A stretch of DNA of 17,199 nucleotides from Clostridiales bacterium UBA7044 (GCA_002493965.1 DLAP01000079.1:1-17199), one strand, 5' to 3'; positions 7,342 to 15,005 are shown, counted from the stretch's first letter. Notes: generated by a model from the letters alone, not told the origin. A program made the numbers and translations.

Positions 7342-7374
7342 GACGCCGAAATGGAAGGAATCCATTTCGGCGTC
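7342..7374. terminator. hairpin between convergent operons
   Basis: A perfect 14-bp stem, GACGCCGAAATGGA (7342-7355) with its complement at 7361-7374, encloses a 5-nt loop. It lies 13 nt after the ABC stop and 26 nt before the end of the minus-strand ATPase gene. The T-tracts are modest on both sides (TCTATGTTTCT on plus, ATTTTGTCTTC on minus), so it probably serves both directions. Confidence 0.75.
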
Positions 7375-7400
7375 TCTATGTTTCTGCTGGGTTAAAATTC

Positions 7401-9518
7401 TTATCTGGCAGCCTCCGCTTCCCGGCTCTGGCAGGTAAAGAGAATCACCTGTTTTGGCATTTCCTTCAGGATCTGGATGGTTGCCGCCATGCGGTCGTCG
7501 TCAAACCGCACCAGCGCATCGTCCAGGACCAGGGGAGCCTCCGGGGTCAGCTCCTCTGCCACGGCCAGCCGCAGGGCAAGATAAAGCTGATCCATGGTCC
7601 CGTCGCTGCGCCAAAGGCTGTCCCGGAGGGTGGTTTCCTCTCCTGCCCCGGCCTGGAGGGAGAAATCCTCTCCCATGGTCAGACTGTGGTACCGCCCAAC
7701 CGTCATGGAGGCGAGGATCGCTTGAGCACGTTTGGAAATCCGGGGCGCAAACCGCCGCTGCAGCTCTGCCCGGGCGTCCGCCAAGGTTTCCAGAGCAATG
7801 GAGACCGCCGCGTAGGTGTCCTCCAGCCGGGCGACCCGCTGGGAGCAGGCGGTAAGCTGTTTTTCCAGAGCCGCCCGGTCTCCCAGAGCTTCCATCCGTC
7901 CCTGATACTGGCCCAGCCGGCTCAGAAGACGCTGTTCCTCGGCGCTGCAGTCAGCCAGAAGCCTTGTGGTGTCCCCTTCGCTGTAGGTTAGACTATCCGG
8001 CTTTGCCGGCGGCTCTACCGGATGCACCAGACTGGCGATGGCGTCATAGTGGGTTTTCGCCCGCAATGCCTCCCGGCAGGCGGTGGAATAAATTTCCCAT
8101 TTTTTCAGCACCTGCTGCCAGTAGTCGATCAGCATCTCCGGCTCCTGAGCGCCGCACAGAGCATCCCGCTTCTTTTGCAGCATCATATAGCGTACGTCCA
8201 CATCGCTGTCCGATTCCCGATAGGCTTTCAGGTCCTCCTGATAGACGCTGTACTGTTCCTCGTAGGCTTCAATGGGCTCCGCCCAAAGCTGGGGCTCGGG
8301 ACAGCCGTATTTTTTCTGAAAGGCCTCCTGGTGCGCCCGGCACTGCCCTTTTTCCCGCAGGCTCCAAATGACTGCGGCCAGCGCCGCCGCAAGCGCCACG
8401 GCGGCGGGGATGTAAACCTTCAACACCATCAGCAGCATTGCCCCCGCCAGGCCCGCCAGCCCCAGGATCAGAAAAACCGTGGGCGCTTTGGCCCTTTGGT
8501 CCGCAGTGTACCGCAGGACATCGGCTCTCACCATCCGTTTGGCATCCTCAACGCGCATACCCGTAAAGGGGGGCGGAAGCTGGGGTTCCTCCGGATGCTG
8601 GGGCAGCCTTTGCTTCTCCAGCCGCACCATATTCCAGCTTTCCCGGAAGGCGCGCAGCTCTTTTTCTTTCTGCTCCGCTTCCTCCCGGGGGGGAAGGACG
8701 GCGCAGTCTTCTTCCAAGGCCCGGGCCTCGACCTCTGCCTGCTCCAGATTTTCCTTTGCCTGATGGAGCCGCTGGGCATTTTCCTGAGATGATGCGTATT
8801 CCAGGGCCTGGGCGTGGTTATTCAGCTGGCTTGCCCAATCCCGAAGCTCTTCCAGGCGCTGCTTTAGGTTCCCGCACTGTTCGTCCAGACGGTCATAGTC
8901 TTCCATTTTGCCGCAAACCGTCTCTCGTTCCCGTTCCGCTTGGGGCAGCAGCCCGGTGCGGTTATAGCGACAGGCATTTTTCAGGCTTTTCAGATTCTCC
9001 GCCAGCCGGTCCGCCGCCCCGCTTTCATCGCCGGTGGTGACGAGGGCATTGAGCCTTCGGCGGAGGGCCTCGTCCTGGGTCAGGGGCAGATCCGCCTGCC
9101 GGATAAATCCCGCCCGGCGAAATACGCTCTGCTCCACACCCAGCAGCACCTCCCCGCAGTTTCCGGCGTTCAGCTCCTCCACGGGCAGGCCGGATTCCGT
9201 CTCGTAGGCGGAAAACTCCCCCAGGGGCACCCGGCGCCGGGTCCTGCGCTCGATGGTGATGTCCCGGCCGTTCCAGTTCAGGTCGATCCGCCCCTCCATG
9301 GGCGCACCCGACCAGGGGGCATACCGTTCTTTGTCCGCAAGGGATGTTTTCGTGGACTTGGCCCGGGTGTCCAGGCCGTAGAGCATGGCAATAAGAAAGG
9401 CGCACCAGGTGCTTTTGCCCCATTCATTCTGTGCTGTGATAATGTTCAGCCCCGGCTCCAGGGAGAGAGTTTCGTTTTGCAGCTTCCCGAAGGTGGCGGT
9501 CATTTTATAAATTCTCAT
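7401..9518 (-). CDS. YhaN/SbcC-like SMC-type ATPase
   Basis: A 705-residue ABC-type ATPase of the Rad50/SbcC/YhaN class, which holds DNA ends for a partner nuclease. The N-terminus has the Walker A region AQNEWGKST (29-37). The C-terminus has SDGTMDQLYLALRLAVAEE (signature helix) followed by APLVLDDALVRFDDDR (Walker B and D-loop). Between them lie long coiled coils rich in Glu, Gln and Leu. The coil is interrupted at about 347-387 by two hydrophobic helices (FLILGLAGLAGAMLLMVL and IPAAVALAAALAAVIW), a YhaN trait, and there is no CxxC zinc hook. At about 700 residues it is shorter than long SbcC or YhaN proteins. The start at 9518 has GGAGG 7 nt upstream, and ATGA overlaps the nuclease stop. 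A longer N-terminal reading lacks support. Confidence 0.85.
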   Translation of the reverse strand: MRIYKMTATFGKLQNETLSLEPGLNIITAQNEWGKSTWCAFLIAMLYGLDTRAKSTKTSLADKERYAPWSGAPMEGRIDLNWNGRDITIERRTRRRVPLGEFSAYETESGLPVEELNAGNCGEVLLGVEQSVFRRAGFIRQADLPLTQDEALRRRLNALVTTGDESGAADRLAENLKSLKNACRYNRTGLLPQAERERETVCGKMEDYDRLDEQCGNLKQRLEELRDWASQLNNHAQALEYASSQENAQRLHQAKENLEQAEVEARALEEDCAVLPPREEAEQKEKELRAFRESWNMVRLEKQRLPQHPEEPQLPPPFTGMRVEDAKRMVRADVLRYTADQRAKAPTVFLILGLAGLAGAMLLMVLKVYIPAAVALAAALAAVIWSLREKGQCRAHQEAFQKKYGCPEPQLWAEPIEAYEEQYSVYQEDLKAYRESDSDVDVRYMMLQKKRDALCGAQEPEMLIDYWQQVLKKWEIYSTACREALRAKTHYDAIASLVHPVEPPAKPDSLTYSEGDTTRLLADCSAEEQRLLSRLGQYQGRMEALGDRAALEKQLTACSQRVARLEDTYAAVSIALETLADARAELQRRFAPRISKRAQAILASMTVGRYHSLTMGEDFSLQAGAGEETTLRDSLWRSDGTMDQLYLALRLAVAEELTPEAPLVLDDALVRFDDDRMAATIQILKEMPKQVILFTCQSREAEAAR

Positions 9519-10579
9519 AGAGTGACCTCCTTGCCGTTCAGGATCTGACGGGAGATTTCCGCTGCCAGCTGGATTCTCTCCCCGTTTTCCGGGTCTTCCG
9601 CCATGGCGTTTTTCAGCATCCGGAAGTAGACGCCCTCCAAGGTGTCCTCTCCCGCGCCTTCCCACAGCTTGTCCGGGTCCTCTGTTTCATCCCGCAGCTC
9701 CAGGTTGGGGTAATCCCGGAACCGGGCTTGCAGCGCCTCAATATCCACTTTTCCCCAGCCGGTGAGGGAGATTCGATAAAAGTCCTGTCCGGCAAGTCCC
9801 GGAAGGAGGGCTTCCACGCTGGCGGCGGGATCTTCTCCCACCTCTGCCTCCAGCTCCTGAAACCGAAGTGTGTCCAGACTGACCGCCTGAATACTGGCCG
9901 TGTCCCCAATGGTCACGATGCAAACGCCCTTTTCTCCCGTCTCGTCCCAGCCCCTTCCCATGGGACAGCCGGGCCAGGCGCACAGAGTTTCCCCGCCCCG
10001 GAAGGCCCCCGCCTTATGGATGTGCCCCAGGGCCAAATAAGTAAGCCCCGAGGCCCGGACCTGGGCAGCGGTAATGGGATTGTAGGGGGCGTTTTTCTGG
10101 GTGGGATCCCCGTGGAGAACAGCGATTTTGTAGGCTTCCGGCCCCTCCGCCTGGAAGCCCGTGAGCAGCGCGGGACAGTCCATGCTTCTGTAGCCCGCTC
10201 CATAGACCCGGCAGCCCAGCCCTTCGATGGTGACAGATTCCAGACTTCCGGTGAAAATAAATACGTTCTCCGGCCAGCTTCCCTCCAGCCAGGGACTGCC
10301 TGGAGCGCAGAAATCGTGATTGCCCGGGGAAATCAGCACAGGCACACCGCAGCGTGCCAGCTCCCGTTTGACCAGGGCCACTGTATCCCCGCTGGGGGTG
10401 CCGTCAAAAATGTCGCCTGCCAGCAGCATCATGTCGCAGTCCTCCCGGAGGCACAGATCCGTGATTTTCCCCGGGATTGCCCTCTGGGCATTGCGAAGCA
10501 GCTCCCGCTGCTCCGGGGTAAAGCTACGGAAGGGGGAATCCAAATGCCAGTCCGCCGTGTGCAGTATTTTCAGTCCCAT
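9515..10579 (-). CDS. SbcD/YhaO-like metallophosphoesterase (DNA repair nuclease)
   Basis: A 354-residue calcineurin-like phosphoesterase of the Mre11/SbcD/YhaO family, the nuclease partner of the adjacent ATPase. All metal-binding motifs are visible: HTADWHLD (D10, H12), LLAGDIFDG (D56), SPGNHDF (N87, H88), VLHGDP and LALGHIHK (the last GHxH). The C-terminal third (about 250-354) is the capping and ATPase-docking region. It ends with an ATGA overlap with the ATPase gene and starts inside the end of ymdB (10-bp overlap), so all three are translationally coupled. A GAGAGGGTGG purine stretch precedes the ATG. Compared with SbcD the length is slightly short, which fits YhaO. The biochemical role as an Mn-dependent nuclease is inferred from the family. 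Confidence 0.88.
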   Translation of the reverse strand: MGLKILHTADWHLDSPFRSFTPEQRELLRNAQRAIPGKITDLCLREDCDMMLLAGDIFDGTPSGDTVALVKRELARCGVPVLISPGNHDFCAPGSPWLEGSWPENVFIFTGSLESVTIEGLGCRVYGAGYRSMDCPALLTGFQAEGPEAYKIAVLHGDPTQKNAPYNPITAAQVRASGLTYLALGHIHKAGAFRGGETLCAWPGCPMGRGWDETGEKGVCIVTIGDTASIQAVSLDTLRFQELEAEVGEDPAASVEALLPGLAGQDFYRISLTGWGKVDIEALQARFRDYPNLELRDETEDPDKLWEGAGEDTLEGVYFRMLKNAMAEDPENGERIQLAAEISRQILNGKEVTL

Positions 10580-11346
10580 TCATCCACCCTCTCTGCTTTC
10601 AGGCACCGGCCCGTCGCTGTATCAACGGTAAAGAGTACCGCTTCCATTTTTGTGGGCCCTTCCGCCCAGCGATAACGCTCCGTCAGATCTCCCCGGAACT
10701 TAGCAATGGACAGGTCCGGACGGATGCCCAGAACCGAATCCCGGGGGCCGGTCATGCCTAAGTCTGTCACATAGCCTGTTCCCCTGGGCAGCACCCGGGC
10801 ATCCGCCGTGGGGACGTGGGTATGGGTGCCCCACAGGGCGCTGACCTTTCCGTCCAGCAGATAGCCCATGGCCAGCTTTTCCGAGGTAGCCTCGGCGTGA
10901 AACTCCACAAAAACAAGCTTGGTATCTACCTGCTTCAGAATTTTCTCCACCATCAAAAAGGGGTTATCCGGGCCGTAGTCCATGTTGCACCGGCCGATCA
11001 GATCGATGACTGCCACTTCTCCCGCCTTTGTCTCATATACATTCCAGCCCCGGCCCGGCACCTGGGGGGCGTAATTGGCCGGACGAAGGATTTGAGAGCA
11101 GTCGTCCAGGTAGGGAACGATTTCCCGCTTTCCCCAGGTGTGATTGCCCATGGTGATCACGTCCGCTCCGGAGTCCAGGATTTCCTCCGCCTGTTCCGGA
11201 AGCAGCCCCACCACGGCGGCGTTTTCCCCGTTGACGATGGTAAAATCCGCCTGGAGCCTGCGCTTGAGCTGCCGCAGATTCCGGCGCACCCGTTCCAGCC
11301 CGGGCTTGCCCACCACATCGCCTACTGCAAGTACCTTAAATTCCAT
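10570..11346 (-). CDS. ymdB: YmdB-type TIGR00282 metallophosphoesterase
   Basis: A 258-residue protein of the YmdB/TIGR00282 family, phosphodiesterases that hydrolyse 2',3'-cyclic nucleotides and influence biofilm and RNA turnover in Bacillus. The full motif set is present: VGDVVGKPG (D10), IVNGENAA (N39, E41), MGNHTWGKRE (N68, H69), EFHAEATSEK, WGTHTHVPTADA and TDLGMTGP. The length matches the family (about 260). The start at 11346 has GGAGG (11353-11357) 6 nt upstream; the longer frame to 11406 would include the promoter. In Bacillus the gene follows rny, but here it leads an operon with an SbcD/YhaN pair. Its own promoter lies immediately upstream. Confidence 0.92.
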   Translation of the reverse strand: MEFKVLAVGDVVGKPGLERVRRNLRQLKRRLQADFTIVNGENAAVVGLLPEQAEEILDSGADVITMGNHTWGKREIVPYLDDCSQILRPANYAPQVPGRGWNVYETKAGEVAVIDLIGRCNMDYGPDNPFLMVEKILKQVDTKLVFVEFHAEATSEKLAMGYLLDGKVSALWGTHTHVPTADARVLPRGTGYVTDLGMTGPRDSVLGIRPDLSIAKFRGDLTERYRWAEGPTKMEAVLFTVDTATGRCLKAERVDEWD

Positions 11347-11377
11347 ATCCTTCCTCCAAAGAGTTCCTTTTTCCCAT

Positions 11378-11406
11378 ATTATATACCAGACTGCCCAATT
11401 TCGCAA
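11378..11406 (-). promoter_or_regulatory. sigma-A promoter of the ymdB operon
   Basis: Reading the minus strand, -35 TTGCGA (11401-11406), 17 nt, then a perfect -10 TATAAT (11378-11383). Transcription starts about 25 nt before the ymdB start codon, so the leader is very short. Confidence 0.8.
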
Positions 11407-11417
11407 TCATAAATGAT

Positions 11418-11444
11418 GGGGCCAGGACATTTCGCCCTGGCCCC
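11418..11444 (-). terminator. hairpin downstream of the antiporter gene
   Basis: Nine perfect G-C-rich pairs, GGGGCCAGG (11418-11426) with CCTGGCCCC (11436-11444), enclose a 9-nt loop. The minus-strand tail ATCATTTATG is only moderately T-rich. A second, smaller palindrome CGGCAGCTGCCG (11482-11493) followed on minus by ATTTTATC lies closer to the stop codon. One or both should end the antiporter transcript before the ymdB promoter. Confidence 0.6.
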
Positions 11445-11516
11445 GTGTCAAATTGAAAATTCAAGGGAGCTTTGATAAAATCGGCAGCTGCCGCACACAA
11501 TTTATTCAGAGGTTCC

Positions 11517-12788
11517 TTAAGCCTGCTCGTTGGTACGGCGGGCGCTTTTGCGGCCCTCGGGCTCAATTTCGCCCACGGCCAGCAGGGAGCGCTTGGTCAG
11601 GTTGGGCCCAATCAGCTCATAGACCAGCACCGCGAAGAGAACCACATTCCGTGCCAGGGCCCCGTCTGGCAGATTGGCGGCAGTGATGGCCATACCCAGG
11701 GCCACGCCTGCCTGAGGCAGCAAGGTAATGCCCAGATGGTCGCAGATGGGCTTCGGCTGCTGGGTCAGACGGCAGCTTAGGTCCGCGCCGAAGTATTTGC
11801 CGGCGGAACGGGCCAGAATGTAGATGATGCCCACCAGCAGGGTCGTGGGCTGGCTCAGCACGTTCAGGTCCAGCTCCGCGCCGGAGATCACGAAAAACAG
11901 GATATTCAGAGGCATAACCCAGCCGTCCACACGATCCATCAGTTCCTCGGAGGTGGGGCAGATGTTGCAGAAAATGGTGCCGGTCATCATGCACACCAGC
12001 AGCAGGGAGAAGCCGCAGTGGAGGCTTCCAATGTGGAACTCCAGCATGGACAGGCCCACCGTCAGCATGACAAAAGCCACGGAAATGGTCATACGCTTAC
12101 TTCTGGAGTGAAAAAACTGCTCTACCCAGTTGAGGAGCCAGCCCATCAGGCAGCCCAGACCCAGGGACAGAATGATCTCCACGATAGGCTCCACTACCAC
12201 AGCAAGCACGCTGATATGGCCGTTTGCCAGAGCCGTGGCGATGCCATAGGACACGGAGAACAGCACCAGACCCACCGCGTCATCGATGGCCACCACCAGA
12301 AGCAGAAGCTTTGTCATGGGGCCGTCCGCCTTATACTGTCGGACCACCATCAGAGTTGCGGCAGGCGCCGTGGCTGCGGCAATGGCGCCCAGGGTGATGG
12401 CACAGGGAATGGAGAGAATGGACGGGAAAAGGAAGTGCAGCACCACCAGCACGATGTCCACCACAATGGTGGTGATCACGGCCTGCAAAATGCCAATGGT
12501 AATGGCCTTCGCGCCGGTAGCCCGAAGCTGGCTCAGGCGGAACTCATTGCCAATGGTAAAGGCGATGAAGCCCAGGGCCGTTTGGGTGATAATTTTTAAG
12601 GTTTCCACCTGCTCCAGGGAGTTAAAGCCCATGCCGGGCACCTTCAGCGCGCCGATGCAGAAGGGTCCCAGCAGCAAGCCTGCAACCAAATAAGCTGTGA
12701 CAGCGGGCAGGTTGATCAGCTTCGTCAGCCGGGACATGAGCAGTCCCCCCACCAGGGCAACCGCAAGACAAATCAAATAAATTTCCAT
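11517..12788 (-). CDS. CPA2-type cation:proton antiporter
   Basis: A 423-residue integral membrane protein with 12-13 hydrophobic helices and no C-terminal RCK/TrkA nucleotide-binding domain. It starts at once with a helix (EIYLICLAVALVGGLLMSRL) and shows the CPA2 pattern: NLPAVTAYLVAGLLLGPF, an unwound helix around AATAPAATLMVVRQ, and the ion-binding pair IDDAVGL (D169-D170). The Asp-Asp pair is typical of electrogenic Na+/H+ exchangers of the NapA class, whereas Kef systems usually have Gln-Asp. K331 in RSAGKYFG may be the matching lysine of that site, which is inference. The ribosome binding site is weak (GAAAG about 8 nt upstream). The gene is a single-gene unit between its own promoter and terminator. 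The transported ion is uncertain. Confidence 0.88.
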   Translation of the reverse strand: MEIYLICLAVALVGGLLMSRLTKLINLPAVTAYLVAGLLLGPFCIGALKVPGMGFNSLEQVETLKIITQTALGFIAFTIGNEFRLSQLRATGAKAITIGILQAVITTIVVDIVLVVLHFLFPSILSIPCAITLGAIAAATAPAATLMVVRQYKADGPMTKLLLLVVAIDDAVGLVLFSVSYGIATALANGHISVLAVVVEPIVEIILSLGLGCLMGWLLNWVEQFFHSRSKRMTISVAFVMLTVGLSMLEFHIGSLHCGFSLLLVCMMTGTIFCNICPTSEELMDRVDGWVMPLNILFFVISGAELDLNVLSQPTTLLVGIIYILARSAGKYFGADLSCRLTQQPKPICDHLGITLLPQAGVALGMAITAANLPDGALARNVVLFAVLVYELIGPNLTKRSLLAVGEIEPEGRKSARRTNEQA

Positions 12789-12827
12789 ACTAATCTTTCA
12801 TATCCTTTGACTATTTTTTCGTCCCAT

Positions 12828-12856
12828 ATCATAACATTCCTGCCACAAGTCTTCAA
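12828..12856 (-). promoter_or_regulatory. sigma-A promoter of the antiporter gene
   Basis: On the minus strand, -35 TTGAAG (12851-12856), a 17-nt spacer ending in TGT, and -10 TATGAT (12828-12833) with an extended TGn element. The predicted start lies about 30 nt before the start codon. Confidence 0.7.
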
Positions 12857-12874
12857 GCGAAATAGGTAACAAAG

Positions 12875-12906
12875 ATTGCCCAAGAAGCAAAGGTTTCTTG
12901 GGCAAT
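12875..12906 (-). terminator. terminator of the fhs-fchA-folD operon
   Basis: A 12-bp perfect stem, ATTGCCCAAGAA (12875-12886) with its complement at 12895-12906, has an 8-nt loop. The minus-strand tail is CTTTGTTACC and the plus-strand side has TTTTG. It lies 85 nt after the folD stop and separates folD from the antiporter promoter. Confidence 0.8.
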
Positions 12907-12991
12907 TTTGACAGCGCCAAGGCTGATCTTTTGTGCAAAAAAGAGAGGAAGGCTGCCATTTCCTGACAGTCTTCCTCAAAACACAATATGA

Positions 12992-13870
12992 TCAGATTTT
13001 TTCAGCCGCTTCCACAACGTGCTTCATGAGCACAGAGGTGGTGACGGAGCCAACGCCGCCGGGAACGGGGGTGATGGCATCCACAATGGGTTCCACCTCG
13101 TCGAACTTGGCGTCACCGGCGATGCCGCCCTTCCCGCCCTTGGCATTGATCTTATTCTCATCCCAGTTGATGGACACGTCGATGACCACCTGGCCGGGAC
13201 GGACATAGTCCTTGGTCAGGCTGTTCAGAACACCAGCGGCGGAGACGATGATGTCCGCGTTCCGGCAGATTTCGGCGGTGTTCACAGTCTTGGTGTGGCA
13301 GGTGGTGACGGTGGCGTTCTTGCCCATGAGCATCATGCCAGCGGGCTTGCCGACCACCAAGGACCGGCCGATGACCACCGCCGTTTTGCCCTTGCAGTCA
13401 ATGCCGTAATAGTCCAGGATCTCCATGCAGGCAGCGGGGGTGCAGGGGGCGTAGCCCAGATCATTCAGACCCTCAAACACACCGGCGTTGCTCATATGGG
13501 TCATGCAGTCCACGTCCTTCTTAGGATCCAGGCGGTTGCAGATCTCATTCTGGTCGGCCTTCAGATGCTTGGGCAGGGGCCGGAACATGAGAACGCCGTG
13601 GATGGTGTCGTCGGCGTTGACCTGATCGATGACCTTCAGCACGTCCTCCTTGGTGGCATCGGCGGGAAGCTCAAACTTCTTCACGTCCACGCCCACCAGC
13701 TCGGCCCGCTTGGTAGCGCCCTTTTCATAGCTTAGGTCAGAGGGGTCCGCGCCTACCCGGATGATGCCCAGGGTGGGAACAACGCCCTTCTCCCGCAGGG
13801 CGGCGGTACGATTTTGCAGATTCGCATTCAGGGCATCGGTAACTTCCTTGCCCAGCAGCAGCTTTGCCAT
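12992..13870 (-). CDS. folD: FolD methylenetetrahydrofolate dehydrogenase, cyclohydrolase residues replaced
   Basis: A 292-residue FolD. The NADP domain carries VVIGRSLVVGKPAGMML (about 164-180), and the ends ITPVPGGVG and CTPAACMEIL are typical. It converts methenyl-THF and methylene-THF. Ungapped against E. coli FolD around the active site, Tyr is kept (Y48), but the catalytic Lys four residues on is Ala (A52, in SYEKGATKR), and the Gln of the LVQLPLP motif is Phe (F96, in GVLMFRPLP). The Asp residues of DVD (119, 121) stay. GGVGPMT reads GGVGSVTT. Lys loss is known to abolish cyclohydrolase but not dehydrogenase activity in the human enzyme, so this one is probably mainly a dehydrogenase. 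K50 or K54 might substitute. AAAGGAG lies 8 nt before the ATG, and it follows fchA by 29 nt. Confidence 0.93.
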   Translation of the reverse strand: MAKLLLGKEVTDALNANLQNRTAALREKGVVPTLGIIRVGADPSDLSYEKGATKRAELVGVDVKKFELPADATKEDVLKVIDQVNADDTIHGVLMFRPLPKHLKADQNEICNRLDPKKDVDCMTHMSNAGVFEGLNDLGYAPCTPAACMEILDYYGIDCKGKTAVVIGRSLVVGKPAGMMLMGKNATVTTCHTKTVNTAEICRNADIIVSAAGVLNSLTKDYVRPGQVVIDVSINWDENKINAKGGKGGIAGDAKFDEVEPIVDAITPVPGGVGSVTTSVLMKHVVEAAEKI

Positions 13871-13899
13871 AGTAATTTCTCCTTTATTCCGCTATATGC

Positions 13900-14520
13900 T
13901 TATTGACCGAAACCGGCCTTGACTTCGTTGAAGATTTCGTCTGCCATCTGGCCGTACTTATTGAGCATCAGGTTGGCCTTCCGGTTCATTTCCTCGGCCA
14001 CGTCCCGGTTTTTAAGAGACTTGGTGTTGATGAACACGTTCAGGGAAGCGGCCTGGAGAGCAGCCTTGCAGCACACCGCGCCGCAGCCTGCGTCGGAGAC
14101 GGCCAGCCGGGAGCCCTTTTCGGCGAAGACGGCGATGCAGTCCATAGCCTCACAGCACAGCTCCATGATCTTCATGGGGGTGGAGCATGCGATGATGGTG
14201 GCCTCCTCCATGATTTTGTCCCGGTCCGGGTCATCCTTGGGGATGCCGTAGGCCTTCGCCAGAGGCAGGAAGTTCACTTCGTCCGCTTCCACCTGGTCAA
14301 GAAGCTGTTTTTGCAGTTCATCGCACTTACCCTTCAGGGCGATGATTTCTTCTTCCACATCGGCGTACTTCTTCTTGCCAACGGTAAGAGAACCAACCAT
14401 GTTGCCAAGAGCCGTACCGATGGCACCCACCAGCGCGGCAGCGCCGCCGCCGCCGGGAGCAGGTGCGTTGGATGCCAGCACCTCTACAAAGGTGCGGCAG
14501 GATTCCATTGTCATATCCAT
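13900..14520 (-). CDS. fchA: FchA-type methenyltetrahydrofolate cyclohydrolase
   Basis: A 206-residue member of the cyclodeaminase/cyclohydrolase family, which interconverts 10-formyl-THF and 5,10-methenyl-THF (or acts on formimino-THF). The hallmark is the N-terminal glycine-rich stretch SNAPAPGGGGAAALVGAIGTALGNMVGSLT (about 15-44). It is followed by long helices including ADEVNFLPLAKAYGIPKDD and a C-terminal KNRDVAEEMNRKANLMLNKY. It has the short length of stand-alone FchA, not the fused formiminotransferase form. The ATG at 14520 has AAAGGAG 8 nt upstream. Next to fhs and a FolD lacking cyclohydrolase residues, cyclohydrolase is the better reading than histidine-degradation cyclodeaminase. 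Confidence 0.9.
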   Translation of the reverse strand: MDMTMESCRTFVEVLASNAPAPGGGGAAALVGAIGTALGNMVGSLTVGKKKYADVEEEIIALKGKCDELQKQLLDQVEADEVNFLPLAKAYGIPKDDPDRDKIMEEATIIACSTPMKIMELCCEAMDCIAVFAEKGSRLAVSDAGCGAVCCKAALQAASLNVFINTKSLKNRDVAEEMNRKANLMLNKYGQMADEIFNEVKAGFGQ

Positions 14521-14610
14521 AGGAAAAACTCCTTTGTCGTTTTTTGTGAATTGAAATATCGCCTCCGGCGATGATGTTTTATCTGTTTGGGGATCCCCTT
14601 CGTAATCCGG

Positions 14611-14928
14611 TTATTCGAAGAACAAAAGCAGGCTCTGCTGCCCGGGCACCCCGACGGAGAGCGTCAGCTCTTCCGGCTTTTCGCCGCCCCAGGCTTCCGG
14701 GGCAAAGCAGCCCTCTGGGAGATGAAAGTAGGCGTGGGTGTGGGTATTTCCCGGGAAATCCCGCTCCTCGGTAAGAATTTCCCGCCATGGGCCGCCGTCA
14801 GAGGCGAAGAAACGGACAACGGTCTTCACCGATTCCCCGGGGTTATCCACCATCAGAAGCACATTCACACCGGAATTTCCCCTGACGGGGTTCTCTGCCG
14901 GAATCATGCCTACATATTTGACACCCAT
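14611..14928 (-). CDS. uncharacterised small protein in the one-carbon operon
   Basis: A 105-residue protein not recognised as any family. It starts MGVKYVGMIPAENPVRGNSG and continues in alternating beta-type segments (VNVLLMVDNPGESVKTVVRFFASDGGPW, then THTHAYFHLPEGCF, then ELTLSVGVPGQQSLLLFFE). This suggests a small Ig-like or jelly-roll beta sandwich. There is no signal peptide, no membrane helix and only one Cys. AGGAG stands 6 nt before the ATG, so translation is credible. It is placed 77 nt after fhs and 90 nt before fchA on the same strand, in normal codon use for the region. The minus-strand ORF overlapping it at 14579-14788 is in another frame and lacks a ribosome binding site. Its function is unknown. 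Confidence 0.7.
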   Translation of the reverse strand: MGVKYVGMIPAENPVRGNSGVNVLLMVDNPGESVKTVVRFFASDGGPWREILTEERDFPGNTHTHAYFHLPEGCFAPEAWGGEKPEELTLSVGVPGQQSLLLFFE

Positions 14929-14950
14929 AGGCTTCTCCTAATTGTGAAAC

Positions 14951-14978
14951 GGCACAGGCGGCGAAAGCCGCCTGTGCC
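14951..14978 (-). promoter_or_regulatory. intercistronic hairpin after fhs
   Basis: A perfect 12-bp stem, GGCACAGGCGGC (14951-14962) with its complement at 14967-14978, has a 4-nt loop (TTTC on the minus strand). The minus-strand tail is GTTTCACAATT, so it may be a leaky terminator or an mRNA end-stabiliser. It starts 27 nt after the fhs stop and would let fhs be made in excess of the downstream genes. Confidence 0.6.
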
Positions 14979-15005
14979 GCCAAAATGGTTGAATACAGGA
15001 TTATT

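Noticed and set aside
14558..14572. ATCGCC/GGCGAT hairpin before fchA
   Set aside because: Only 6 bp with a 3-nt loop and weak tail; not enough for a terminator call.
13903..14574. Plus-strand ORF opposite fchA
   Set aside because: Antisense shadow of fchA; no initiation signal and composition typical of reversed coding sequence.
14589..14598. GGGGATCCCC palindrome after the small unknown gene
   Set aside because: A 10-bp palindrome with no loop or T-tract; probably chance in GC-rich DNA.
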